Positions 8,015 to 16,777 of a stretch of 64,000 nucleotides of DNA are shown here, in pieces. A program made the translations under genes and the position numbers. How positions within the stretch are numbered: position 1 is the stretch's first letter; every line of letters begins with the position of its first letter. The notes beneath the pieces are model-generated. The model did no database searches, was not told the DNA's origin, and saw only the letters and a program-made list of their open reading frames with translations. The stretch is from Rivularia sp963920925 (GTDB taxonomy: Bacteria > Cyanobacteriota > Cyanobacteriia > Cyanobacteriales > Nostocaceae). The stretch covers positions 1 to 64,000 of the forward strand of contig NZ_CAWUDI010000005.1 in NCBI RefSeq assembly GCF_963920925.1, in the 5' to 3' direction.

Positions 8015-8959
8015 ATGAAAGCAGTAGTCATCTACGAATACGGTAGTGCCGATGTCTTGAAGTATGAAGAAGTAGAAGCACCAATCATCAAACCCGACGA
8101 ATTGTTAGTGAAAGTTCATGCTGCGGGCGTTAATCCAGCTGATTGGAAGATTCGCAAGGGAATGCTCAAAGTAATCACCGGGAATAAATTTCCGATAATT
8201 CTGGGTTTTGATTTAGCTGGAGTTGTTTTGCAAGTGGGTTCTCAAGTCACTGGTTTCCAGGTGGGAGATGAGATTTATGGCTCGCTTGGCGTACCTGGAG
8301 GCGCTTATGCAGAAATTGCAGCAGTGCCGCAAAAAGTTGCTGCTGCTAAATCAAAAAATATCAGCTTTGAAGAAGCAGCGGCTTTACCCGTCGCAGCCCT
8401 TACCGCTTTACAGTCGCTACGAGATAAAGGCAACCTTAAGCCATCGCAAAGCGTACTTATTAATGGAGCTTCCGGTGGAGTGGGTATTTTTGCAGTCCAA
8501 ATCGCTAAAGCTTTGGGAGCAGAAGTTACTGGAGTTTGCAGCAGTAAAAACCTAGATTTTGTTAAGTCACTTGGAGCCGATTTGACTATTGACTACACGA
8601 CTCATGACTTTACCAAAAATCAGGTGCAGTACGATATTGTTTTCGATGCAGTTGGTAAGCAGACTTTTGATAACTGTAAAAAAGTCCTTAAATCCAACGG
8701 CATCTATATTACAACTTTGCCGAATTTACAAAATATTGTGGCGATCGCCCTAACAACAATCTTCGGCAGTCAAAAAGCTAAATTCATTCTTGCTCAACCC
8801 AACACTGCCGATTTACTTTATCTCAACGAATTAATTGATGCGGGTAAACTGCGAGTGGTTATTGACTGCACTTATCTTTTAAAAGAATTAGCAGCAGCTC
8901 ATATATATAGTGAAAGCGAGAGAGCCAAAGGTAAGATTGTGATTCGTAATATCTCTTAA
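8015..8959 (+). CDS. NADP-dependent quinone-oxidoreductase-like protein (MDR family)
   Basis: A medium-chain dehydrogenase/reductase of the zinc-free quinone oxidoreductase type, 314 residues. The N-terminal GroES-like domain includes VHAAGVNPADWKIRKG and LGFDLAGVV. The Rossmann segment is INGASGGVGIFAVQIAKALGAEV, with the nucleotide-binding GGVG turn near residue 154. Catalytic-zinc ligands of the alcohol dehydrogenases are absent, as expected for this branch. It would reduce a quinone or an enone at the expense of NAD(P)H; the substrate is not evident. It is transcribed away from the nif operon and stands alone. Confidence 0.85.
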   Translation: MKAVVIYEYGSADVLKYEEVEAPIIKPDELLVKVHAAGVNPADWKIRKGMLKVITGNKFPIILGFDLAGVVLQVGSQVTGFQVGDEIYGSLGVPGGAYAEIAAVPQKVAAAKSKNISFEEAAALPVAALTALQSLRDKGNLKPSQSVLINGASGGVGIFAVQIAKALGAEVTGVCSSKNLDFVKSLGADLTIDYTTHDFTKNQVQYDIVFDAVGKQTFDNCKKVLKSNGIYITTLPNLQNIVAIALTTIFGSQKAKFILAQPNTADLLYLNELIDAGKLRVVIDCTYLLKELAAAHIYSESERAKGKIVIRNIS

Positions 8960-9538
8960 ATTTTTAATCATCCATATCAGTTAATCCGTTTGAAATCAAA
9001 ACGTTGATGTTGGGTTGAAGCCGCTTGTAAACTTTTCACATTAACATACATTATTTGTGTGCCTTTAACCCAACCTACGAGTTCTATTATTGTTAAGCAT
9101 AAACAAAATCTAAAATAAATATAAATAAGTGGTTTGCTCTTATATTCTTCGCAATATAATAAGACGGTAACTGCATATACAAAAAGCTGCAATATGTAGC
9201 TTGACAATTGATATTTTTGAGTACATTTTAATTGCTGCTTTATAGTTACATATTTTTAATCAAAACCGCTTCAAACTATTGCTGCATAAAGGTATTGCTA
9301 TGAGTACAAAAATAATTGTACCTTTAACTAATAAATACTAGAACCTGTTACCTATAAATACCAGTCCCCATACCCCTTAAATATATTGAAGTCATTTTAG
9401 AATAAGGGATAGAGCCTGGTGAGTACAAAATTAATAAAATTCAATAAATTCAATCGAGACTGCCACAACTAGTATTAACAATGTCATCTGATATAAGCAG
9501 AAAATAGCAGCTTAGCTTAAATAATTTAGATATTACCG
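8960..9538. other. Spacer upstream of nifP
   Basis: A+T-rich non-coding DNA of about 580 bases. A minus-strand frame of 76 codons at 8977-9207 has no recognisable domain. It should contain the nifP promoter, but no clear boxes stand out. Confidence 0.4.
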
Positions 9539-10318
9539 ATGCCAGAATCGGATGAACGTATCAGTAAATATCAATTCGCAGAAAACGCAGATGGTGCAAA
9601 CACCTCTGTAAGCGAAAATCAATCTGAAGCAAATTTCATAACGCTTCTACGCCATGATTTTCGCATTATTTTCGAGCGCGATCCAGCAGCACGTAACTGG
9701 TTAGAGGTTTTATTCTGCTATCCAGGATTTCACGCTTTATGTTTGCATCGTTTAGCTCGTTGGCTATACCGTCGCAAAATTAGTTTGATTCCTCGTTTGA
9801 TTTCCCATCTCGGACGATTTTTCAGTGGAATTGAAATTCACCCCGGCGCACAAATTGGCAAAGGTGTATTTATCGATCACGGTATGGGAGTAGTCATAGG
9901 TGAAACTGCTATCGTCGGAGACTACACGTTGATTTATCAAGGTGTTACTCTCGGTGGTACTGGTAAGCAATCGGGAAAACGCCATCCGACTATCGGTAAA
10001 AACGTTGTCGTCGGTGCTGGTGCTTCGGTTTTGGGCAACATTCACATTGGCGATCGCGTTCGTGTAGGAGCGGGTTCGGTTGTGTTGCGAGATGTTTCTT
10101 CAGGCTCTACGGTTATGGGAATACCAGGCCATCCAATTTCAAGAGAGCAGGATATTAGTCTGTCACCTTTGGAACATGGAAAGCTTCCAGATTTAGAGGC
10201 TACCGTAATTTGCTCGTTGGTGCAACGGGTAGAACAACTAGAGGATGGGTTGCAAAACTTAAATCAAAACCTGAATATTGATGCACCAAAAAAAGAAATT
10301 TTGACCAAGGAAGGTTGA
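9539..10318 (+). CDS. nifP: NifP, serine O-acetyltransferase
   Basis: Serine acetyltransferase, which makes O-acetylserine from serine and acetyl-CoA, the first step of cysteine synthesis. After a variable N-terminus of about 30 residues comes the SATase helical domain (DPAARNWLEVLFCYPGFHALCLHRLARWLY). Hexapeptide repeats of a left-handed beta-helix follow: IHPGAQIGKGVFIDHGMGVVIGETAIVGD, then GKRHPTIGKNVVVGAGASVLG. The catalytic HPGA and DHG histidines are present. Placed just ahead of nifV-Z-T, it matches nifP of other cyanobacteria, presumably boosting cysteine supply for Fe-S cluster assembly. Confidence 0.9.
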   Translation: MPESDERISKYQFAENADGANTSVSENQSEANFITLLRHDFRIIFERDPAARNWLEVLFCYPGFHALCLHRLARWLYRRKISLIPRLISHLGRFFSGIEIHPGAQIGKGVFIDHGMGVVIGETAIVGDYTLIYQGVTLGGTGKQSGKRHPTIGKNVVVGAGASVLGNIHIGDRVRVGAGSVVLRDVSSGSTVMGIPGHPISREQDISLSPLEHGKLPDLEATVICSLVQRVEQLEDGLQNLNQNLNIDAPKKEILTKEG

Positions 10319-10320
10319 TA

Positions 10321-10563
10321 ATGTTACCGCCCGATGGTTTTAATGTTCTGCATCAAATAGTCCACGTTCCCTATCATCAACGCTGGCAAATTTACCATCG
10401 CTTGCAAGAGTTAAATATTCCCTGCTGTTGTAGCGAGGATGGTTCGTTGCAAGTACAAATAAATAATTGGATTGCGGCAATTCTGCTTCATTCTACCGTG
10501 ATTCAATTTACAGCATCGCGCCGGTCATTAATCAATTGGCTGGAAAGATGTTGGCATTATTAA
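10321..10563 (+). CDS. Small conserved nif-region protein, Asr1405-like (unknown function)
   Basis: An 81-residue protein starting at the ATG two bases after the nifP stop, with AAGG upstream, so probably co-transcribed with nifP. It begins MLPPDGFNVLHQIVHVPYHQRW and contains a CCC triplet. A small gene occurs at this position between nifP and nifV in Anabaena-type nif clusters; I link it by position and general appearance only. No catalytic motif is visible. Confidence 0.65.
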   Translation: MLPPDGFNVLHQIVHVPYHQRWQIYHRLQELNIPCCCSEDGSLQVQINNWIAAILLHSTVIQFTASRRSLINWLERCWHY

Positions 10564-10741
10564 TTACTTTTTACCTACCTGGTTTATACTGTGACAAAAA
10601 ATATAAACCATCTAGGAAAACCAAGTTTAGCGATGAAGGTTTCCTGAGATATAAAAGGTAGGTAACAAGGTTTCCATTTACGATAAAAATAGTCCGTTAA
10701 ACTAAGCCGTGAATATATTAATTATAGAGGTTTGTTGTTCT

Positions 10742-10942
10742 ATGATGCTAACACCTCACAGCGATACCAAATTTATCAATTTCTTAAAAAAGGAGCTTTT
10801 ACTAACTAATTGTGATATTGCTGTAGCAGTGCGAAAAAGCAGGTTAGATAAAGGACCGTTACCAATGCTGCTTTGGCAGTATGGTTTAATTGATATAGAG
10901 CAGCTAGAAAAAATTTTTGATTGGTTAGATTCACAAAATTGA
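10742..10942 (+). CDS. DUF2949 family small protein
   Basis: Sixty-six residues, starting at ATG ATG 10742 rather than the GTG at 10709 because family similarity begins at MMLTPHSDTKF. The core KKELLLTNCDIAVAVRKS, then LPMLLWQYGLIDIEQLEKIFDWLD, matches the DUF2949 family, found in cyanobacteria and often next to nif genes. The function is unknown. It lies between nifP and nifV on the same strand. Confidence 0.72.
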   Translation: MMLTPHSDTKFINFLKKELLLTNCDIAVAVRKSRLDKGPLPMLLWQYGLIDIEQLEKIFDWLDSQN

Positions 10943-11488
10943 AATACTTATAACTCCGTTTAATCGTGTATTTACCGCAAACAGAAATAACTAAAAAAGA
11001 ATATTATTTTTCAGTAATTACAAAATCTGTTTTAGAAAAAAGTTACATTTATCTGTAATTTTATTCATAAATCTAAGTATTTCGATTAATTTACCAATTA
11101 CTCATTCCCCATTACCCATTACCAAATATTATGTTTACTACCTTAATTTATGGAATTAGTCTATTAATTTTTACCACATTAACGACAAATTACTGTAGCT
11201 CGATGTTACTCGAATAAATCCAAAATCTTCCGGGTGAATAAAATTGTTAGTTTATACCAAATTCTAGTTCTTTCTCATACAGAAAGACTCGGTTTATTGA
11301 GTAAGAATAATCAAGGATGAATGTGGAATGCCAGAAAATTATGATAATTATAATCATGATTTATCATATTTCATAATTTATCAAAATGATTCGTTCCTTG
11401 CCACTGCCGTTTACTAATATTTATTTTAAGTTAAAACCAAGATCGTTCAGGGGAGTTAAAAAAAATCCCATAGAGGTATTTTTCACAG
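10943..11488. other. Spacer upstream of nifV
   Basis: A+T-rich gap of about 545 bases. It contains a run of CCCATTACC-type short repeats near 11101-11124 and an imperfect A+T palindrome near 11340-11360 (ATGATAATTATAATCAT). The nifV promoter is expected here; no binding site can be named. Confidence 0.4.
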
Positions 11489-12628
11489 ATGAATCAACCA
11501 GCTGTCTTAATTAATGACACAACACTGCGCGATGGCGAACAAGCCGCAGGTGTTGCTTTCAATTTAGAAGAAAAAGTTGCGATCGCTAAGTTTCTTGATG
11601 CTGTTGGAGTACATGAAATAGAAGTCGGTATTCCAGCAATGGGCAAGGAAGAAACGCGGGCTATTAGAGCAATTGGTGAGTTGAATTTGCGAGCAAAACT
11701 CCTAGCTTGGAATCGTGCTGTAATCTCAGATATACAGGCTTCTATGGCTTGTGGATTGAAGCGGGTACATATTTGCATTCCTGTTTCCGGAGTTCAAATC
11801 AGCACTAAGTTTCAGGGGCAATGGCGCATTACTCTACAACAGCTTAGAGACAGCGTTAACTTCGCCTTAGATAATGGACTTTGGGTTTCAGTCGGTGGAG
11901 AAGATGCTTCGAGAGCCGATCATAATTTCCTATTAGATGTAGCTTTATTTGCTCAGGAATTGGGTGCTTCGAGGTTCCGTTTCTGCGATACGGTAGGAAT
12001 TCTCGATCCTTTCGCTACCTATCATCGAGTTAAGAAGCTGGTAGAATCGCTATCGATTCCTGCGGAAATCCACACTCACAATGATTTTGGTTTAGCGACA
12101 GCTAACGCTCTTGCTGGTATCGAAGCAGGGTGTTTAACAGCGAATACCACGGTAAATGGCTTGGGAGAAAGGGCTGGAAATGCAGCTTTAGAAGAAGTTG
12201 TCATGGCTTTAAAACGCATTTACGGCTTGGATGTAGGTATCGATACTCGAAAATTGCTCGATTTATCTCGGCTGGTAGCAACTGCATCTTGTTCTAACGT
12301 ACCACCTTGGAAAGCAATCGTCGGCGAAAATACTTTTGCACACGAATCAGGTATCCACGCTCATAGTGTATTGCAAAACCCAACAACTTACGAGCCATTC
12401 AGCCCCGAAGAAGTTGGTTGGGAAAGACGTGTAGTAGTAGGTAAACATTCTGGCAGACACGCGGTAACTCAAGTTTTAGGTGAGCATGGAATCAAGCTTA
12501 ACTCAGAGGAAACCAAATCTGTTTTAGATGCAGTACGTCAAGAGTCGGTACAGAAAAAACGCAGCCTTACTACTCAAGAGGTATTAGATTTAGTACAAAG
12601 CGGTAGATATTCCCATGCCATCAGATGA
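11489..12628 (+). CDS. nifV: NifV, homocitrate synthase
   Basis: Condenses acetyl-CoA with 2-oxoglutarate to make homocitrate, the organic ligand of FeMo-co. It is a DRE-TIM metallolyase: the signature is LINDTTLRDGEQAAGVAF at the N-terminus, and the metal-binding HTHNDFGLATANA lies around residues 197-209. The GERAGNAALEE segment and the late HESGIHAHSVL are as in NifV and 2-isopropylmalate synthase. At 379 residues it lacks the leucine-binding regulatory domain of LeuA, supporting NifV. The stop overlaps the nifZ start by 14 bases, so nifV, nifZ and nifT form an operon. Confidence 0.95.
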   Translation: MNQPAVLINDTTLRDGEQAAGVAFNLEEKVAIAKFLDAVGVHEIEVGIPAMGKEETRAIRAIGELNLRAKLLAWNRAVISDIQASMACGLKRVHICIPVSGVQISTKFQGQWRITLQQLRDSVNFALDNGLWVSVGGEDASRADHNFLLDVALFAQELGASRFRFCDTVGILDPFATYHRVKKLVESLSIPAEIHTHNDFGLATANALAGIEAGCLTANTTVNGLGERAGNAALEEVVMALKRIYGLDVGIDTRKLLDLSRLVATASCSNVPPWKAIVGENTFAHESGIHAHSVLQNPTTYEPFSPEEVGWERRVVVGKHSGRHAVTQVLGEHGIKLNSEETKSVLDAVRQESVQKKRSLTTQEVLDLVQSGRYSHAIR

Positions 12629-12908
12629 AGAAGAATTAGAACTTGATTTACCACCAATTTACGAGCTTGCCGATAAAGTTAGAATTACCAGCCTAATTAA
12701 AAACGACGGTACTTATCCCGGTAAAAAATTAGGAGAAGTTTTAATTGATGTCGGAGAAGAGGGTTATGTGATAAGTATAGGCACCTATTTACAGAGAGCT
12801 TATATTTATGCAATCCGCTTCATGGATAAGGATATTGTCATAGGTTGTCGAAAAGAAGAATTAGAACTTATAGAAAGAGGGGATCAAAGTGAAAGTAATG
12901 CTACGTAA
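12615..12908 (+). CDS. nifZ: NifZ, nitrogenase P-cluster maturation protein
   Basis: A 97-residue protein with the NifZ core: VRITSLIKNDGTYPGKKLGEVLIDVGEEGYVISIGTYLQRAYIYAIRF. NifZ helps form the second P-cluster of the MoFe protein. An acidic N-terminus (SDEEELELDLPP) precedes the core. It overlaps nifV upstream and nifT downstream by 20 bases, indicating translational coupling. Confidence 0.92.
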   Translation: MPSDEEELELDLPPIYELADKVRITSLIKNDGTYPGKKLGEVLIDVGEEGYVISIGTYLQRAYIYAIRFMDKDIVIGCRKEELELIERGDQSESNAT

Positions 12909-13095
12909 AAACGGTGCCGGTGTTTTAGTCGTATATGTTCCGAAAAAAGACTTAGAAGAAGAAGTTGTTAAGCAAGAAGATGGGGAAGGTGGTAAAGTTT
13001 TGACACTAGCAAACGGTTGGGAATTAGAATTTCCTGATATGCCAGATATGCAAGACTTACCTAAAACTGTAGAAGCGAAAAGACTTTCATCATAA
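12889..13095 (+). CDS. nifT: NifT/FixU family protein
   Basis: Sixty-eight residues starting MKVMLRKNGAGVLVVYVPKKDLEE and containing LANGWELEFPDM, the typical NifT/FixU pattern. The start is GTG at 12889, inside nifZ, preceded by AGAGGGG at a suitable distance. The role of NifT is not established; it is regularly encoded behind nifZ. Last gene of the nifVZT operon. Confidence 0.92.
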   Translation: MKVMLRKNGAGVLVVYVPKKDLEEEVVKQEDGEGGKVLTLANGWELEFPDMPDMQDLPKTVEAKRLSS

Positions 13096-13257
13096 TTTTA
13101 TTTAAAAGTAATTTTTATGAGAGATAAGGAGATAAGGGGAATCAGAGTTTCTAATTTCTAATATTAATTCCTAATTCCCGCACTCCTATTTTTTAAGTAG
13201 ATTTTAGAATTAAATCAAAAATCTACCCTCATGTTGTAAATCCTAAAAAATGAAAAT

Positions 13258-13317
13258 GCATAATCCAAAATCTAAAACAAAAGCATCCGTTGTTAAAATC
13301 CAAAATCCAAAATCGAA
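13258..13317. repeat. Dispersed ATCCGTTGTTAAAATC repeat, copy 1
   Basis: AATCCAAAATCTAAAAC..GCATCCGTTGTTAAAATCCAAAATCCAAAATC-type sequence that recurs at about 26825, 31478 and 45230. It ends three bases before the ATG of the [2Fe-2S] protein, so that gene's leader is made of repeat. Confidence 0.75.
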
Positions 13318-13854
13318 ATGGTTGATAATTACCGAACTTTATCCGAATTTAATTTGAAAGGTGAATTTATTGGTTTTGATGGAGATAATCTGAAAAAGCC
13401 TAAATATTTAAAACTGATAACTCAGAATGGAGAAATCAAGCTTAAACTTCCGAAAATATTACGAGAATCAGCAGCTTCATTTTTACAACCTGGAAAACAA
13501 ATAAATGTTTTCGGAGTTAACAAATTAAATTTACGTACAGGAAAAACAAAATTAAAAGTATATGGAATAAAACCAATAGAAACCTGTCCCAAACAAAACA
13601 TGGAAACTAAAAGTAAACCCAAGATTTTAGTATGTAAAAAGTCGGGTTGCCGCAAAAGAAACAGTCAAAATGTATTACCAGAATTAGAAAAGATTTTGCG
13701 CGAAAAAGGACTTTATGACAAAGTTGCGATCGAGCATACTGGCTGTTTGAAATGTTGCAGTTCGTCTAATTGCGTATTGAAATTAGGTAAAAAAGAATAT
13801 AGAAAGATTAATCCTGAAGCGATCGCTCAGATGTTAGAGAATCATTTAGGCTAA
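13318..13854 (+). CDS. (2Fe-2S) ferredoxin domain-containing protein
   Basis: A 178-residue protein. The N-terminal half is a small beta-rich module with alternating K and L residues (FIGFDGDNLKKPKYLKLITQNGEIKLKLPK). The C-terminal half (from about residue 100, ILVCKKSGCRKRN) is a thioredoxin-like [2Fe-2S] ferredoxin domain; later cysteines are in HTGCLKCCSSSNC. It would be an electron carrier or Fe-S sensor; no partner is shown. It follows nifT on the same strand after about 220 bases of repeat-rich spacer, a position common in cyanobacterial nif regions. Confidence 0.78.
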   Translation: MVDNYRTLSEFNLKGEFIGFDGDNLKKPKYLKLITQNGEIKLKLPKILRESAASFLQPGKQINVFGVNKLNLRTGKTKLKVYGIKPIETCPKQNMETKSKPKILVCKKSGCRKRNSQNVLPELEKILREKGLYDKVAIEHTGCLKCCSSSNCVLKLGKKEYRKINPEAIAQMLENHLG

Positions 13855-13892
13855 ATTTAATCTAGAATTTTCTGCAAAAATAAATAGCTCAT

Positions 13893-13922
13893 GTAGAGAC
13901 GTAGCAGTGCTACGTCTTTTAC
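13893..13922. repeat. AGACGTAGC palindrome (dispersed hairpin), terminator-like
   Basis: AGACGTAGC-AGT-GCTACGTCT followed by TTTT, 40 bases after the [2Fe-2S] gene, so it can end that transcript. Related hairpins lie at 49014-49053 and, decayed, at about 25212-25238. Confidence 0.65.
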
Positions 13923-13923
13923 A

Positions 13924-14700
13924 GTGTTTAAATATAATTGGTATACGGCAATGTGTTTTAACCGCATTCTCAACCGTACTGGTCATTTTTGGGAAAAGCG
14001 TTATCACAGTACGGGTTTTGCGAATACAGATACCAAAAGAGCTTTAAATACTTTGCGTTATATCCATGCAAACCCAAAAGCTGCGGGTGTCCAACAAGGG
14101 TTTTTTTATGATTTTAGTAATTATGGTAAGTAAGTCCGCAGAAATAAAACCAACTACAGCACTTCCCGGTGTTATGAGGTACACCTTACTTTAAGGCAGA
14201 AGGCAGAAGTCTAAAACTAAGAAGATTGGACTGTACCTCATAACAGAGGAAACCGCTGTATGTAACGAAAAGTAAAAAGCTCGAAACGGCTGGGATTGCT
14301 TCGTCGTGCCTCCTCGCAATGACAAAACACAGTTATGTTTAATTACGCTCACCTACTTACCCATGACAGATTAAGCGATGATGGCATTACCCAATGGCAT
14401 CCAGCTTTTCTATCCTTGGGAAATACTTTAGAAGAATGTGCGAGGAAATATCGCGGTTTTTGCAAAAAATATCGTCCTAAACCTAAAGCAGAAAATCGCA
14501 ACTCCTGGGGAAGCAAGTTACTAACAGGATTAAAAACAAAGGGAAAACGCAAAAAATCTTCCCCCTGACAAATGCGCTTACCTTGGGATAACTGGGAAGC
14601 TAAAAACGAAGAAGTCGAAGAAGTCGCAACCAAATTCATTTTTGCAAATTGCTATAACCAAAAAGTTGCAGGGGACATACTACAAAAACAAAAAACACCG
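13924..14700 (+). pseudogene. Decayed REP-associated (Y1/RAYT-type) transposase with an insertion and a stop codon
   Basis: Pieces of a HUH/Y1-family transposase can be read in order. First comes CFNRILNRTGHFWEKRYHSTGF..LNTLRYIHANPKAAGV (13924-14133). About 230 bases of unrelated sequence then interrupt at FSNYG. The reading resumes as HDRLSDDGITQWHPAFLSLGNTLEECARKYRGFCKKYRPKPK. A TGA at 14566-14568 stops it, but the same frame continues MRLPWDNWEA..EEVATKFIFANCYN, as in intact relatives. The N-terminal part with the HUH motif is absent. The gene is therefore dead in at least three ways: truncation, insertion and a nonsense codon. Confidence 0.75.
14156..14263. mobile_element. Small inverted-repeat (MITE-like) insertion in the transposase relic
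   Basis: TGTTATGAGGTACA and its exact complement TGTACCTCATAACA (14 bases) face each other about 50 bases apart, and the pairing extends imperfectly outward through ACAGC/GCTGT. No coding sequence lies inside. It sits within the interruption of the transposase pseudogene. Confidence 0.55.
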
Positions 14701-14855
14701 ATGGGCGATAATTCTAATTCCCGGTGCCAGGTATCGGAAACCCAGAACCCGCAAGACTTCGTGGAAAATGATTCGTTTACAAATATTAATAAAAATCTGT
14801 AACCCTTATATGTTACATTTTACAAGTCTCGACGCGAGAGAAGAAAAACACAAAA

Positions 14856-16508
14856 TCAACCACCAAAAAACTCTATACTCTTCAAAAAACTCTCACATCC
14901 TCCCCACCTCCAATACAAAAATCCTAACCCTTCCCCTTCCCATAAACTCCCTCTCATTTCGATCTGCACCGGGAGGTGGGCTTCTGGTGCTGTCAGTGTA
15001 AAAGTAATATCATTATAGTGCAACCAGTTGTCCTCCTTTCTCCAACCTACGCGATCGCCGAAAGCTTCCCAAATTTTTTTGTCGTATTTTTTTGTTCCAC
15101 CGAGGCTCTGATAAATGCGCTTCTGCACGCTAAATCCAAAGTGTCCATTGCTGTATTTTACCCATAGTTGGTCAATAGTGCGAAGGTCAGCGCAAGGAAA
15201 GTTATTAATTGAATTAACATCTAGGTAGCCAGCTTCTTCTCGGTTAGCGACTTTAAGCATTACTCTTTCTGTTTCTTGATCTGCTTCTCGCCAGTTTTTC
15301 GCTTTGAGTAAATTTCTCAATGGGGTATAATCTACGCCTTTTTCGGAAACTAAATCATCCTGATAATTATTCTTATATTTCTGTTTTAAAGAAGGAGGGT
15401 TAGGATTATTTTGGTTAATAATATTCAGCTTTTCATGTATTGGTTGAACATCTTGATCCCGTAGTTTAAGACTTTCCTGAAAGCGTTTTAAAATATTCCA
15501 ACTTCCATCACTCAGAACAGGTTCATCTTCTAATGCTTCTAGCAAATTTTGCTCGTATTTTTGCAAACTTAATTGAAATTCTCTAATTGGCTGAAGAACT
15601 TCCTCTTCTACTGCTTTTGCTTCTTCTGGATTTAATGGAAATTCTTGTTGTTTAAAATTTAGATGGTTACGTGCAATTCTTTTAAAACGATTTTTTTCGA
15701 GTAAAAAAGCATCATTTTTAACGCAAAGCTCTACTTCCTGACGATATTTTAACTTGTTATCATCAACGGGAGCTTGAGCCAACTTAATTGTATAACCTTC
15801 CCGCACTGCGAAGATTTCCGGTTTCATCGCGGGTTTTGCTTCTTGGACCTTGCGTTTTGCATATTCATCTAGCTCCGCGACTGTAATTACACCATCATTA
15901 TCTGTATCCGCTGCACCCTTTTCAATTCCCTCTACTAAATGACGAGTATAAATTCCTCCCCCAATTCCATCTTCAAAGGAAACTTGTGTCGCTGTAGAAG
16001 AAGTTAAAATCGCTCTACCTTCACCACCCAATTGTCCAGCAAGATCAACTGTTTCAATTTCTAAATCTTTTGCGCTCATCCCTTCCGCAAAAGCACCGCT
16101 AAAACAACAATCTAGAATTAACACCTGTCGTCCAGCTTGACTGCGGTTCATGCATTCTTCCTGAATAAATCTAGCAGATACCGCATCTAATACTTGATTT
16201 TGAGAATAAACTCTACTGTTGTTACTCAGAAAATATAAAAATCTATTTGCATCTCTCCAGCCATGTCCAGAAAAATATAGCAAAGCGATATCATCTTCCT
16301 GGCATTTTTCAATAAATAAACGCTGGATTGCTGACTGAATAGTTCCGCTATTTGGATCGGTTAAAAGCTCTACATCATTAAAGCCACCTATCTCAGGTTG
16401 CTGTAAAATCCGTTGCATTGCTTCAATGTCTTTACGGACACCAGGTAAGGAATTTATTTTGTTTGATTCATAATCGCTAACTCCGATGAGCAATGCGTAT
16501 TTTGCCAT
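14856..16508 (-). CDS. Caspase-like peptidase fused to a GUN4 domain
   Basis: 550 residues. The N-terminal caspase p20-like (orthocaspase) domain has the catalytic histidine H82 in LLYFSGHGWRD and the cysteine C135 in LILDCCFSGAF. A short calcium-loop-like segment, DTDNDGVITVAELDEY, follows near residue 195. Residues of roughly 235-385 form a helical linker of unknown type. The C-terminal part (about 390-530, DYTPLRNLLKAKNWREADQET..WREADQETERVMLK and FGFSVQKRIY) is a GUN4 domain, known to bind porphyrins and activate Mg-chelatase in stand-alone Gun4. The combination suggests a peptidase controlled by a tetrapyrrole or using GUN4 as a sensor. Its substrate is unknown. Confidence 0.85.
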   Translation of the reverse strand: MAKYALLIGVSDYESNKINSLPGVRKDIEAMQRILQQPEIGGFNDVELLTDPNSGTIQSAIQRLFIEKCQEDDIALLYFSGHGWRDANRFLYFLSNNSRVYSQNQVLDAVSARFIQEECMNRSQAGRQVLILDCCFSGAFAEGMSAKDLEIETVDLAGQLGGEGRAILTSSTATQVSFEDGIGGGIYTRHLVEGIEKGAADTDNDGVITVAELDEYAKRKVQEAKPAMKPEIFAVREGYTIKLAQAPVDDNKLKYRQEVELCVKNDAFLLEKNRFKRIARNHLNFKQQEFPLNPEEAKAVEEEVLQPIREFQLSLQKYEQNLLEALEDEPVLSDGSWNILKRFQESLKLRDQDVQPIHEKLNIINQNNPNPPSLKQKYKNNYQDDLVSEKGVDYTPLRNLLKAKNWREADQETERVMLKVANREEAGYLDVNSINNFPCADLRTIDQLWVKYSNGHFGFSVQKRIYQSLGGTKKYDKKIWEAFGDRVGWRKEDNWLHYNDITFTLTAPEAHLPVQIEMRGSLWEGEGLGFLYWRWGGCESFLKSIEFFGG

Positions 16509-16777
16509 CTTGCTTGCCGATACAAACGTTTATATCTAAATATACAATAATTTTACAGAATTCCTTTAGCTAGAGGTTTGGGAACTCCAACGTATATCGA
16601 TGACATAGAGCAGATTAATCCAAAAATTTTATTACTTGCTCAAACGTAGCAATGACTATTTTAGCGTCACGCACCAACAAACAATTATAACAATATCGTA
16701 AGTCTTATGAATATGATTAGCTACTAAAGAATGTCCGACATAGGACTATATTCTCTTTAGTAATAAAAATTAGTAAT

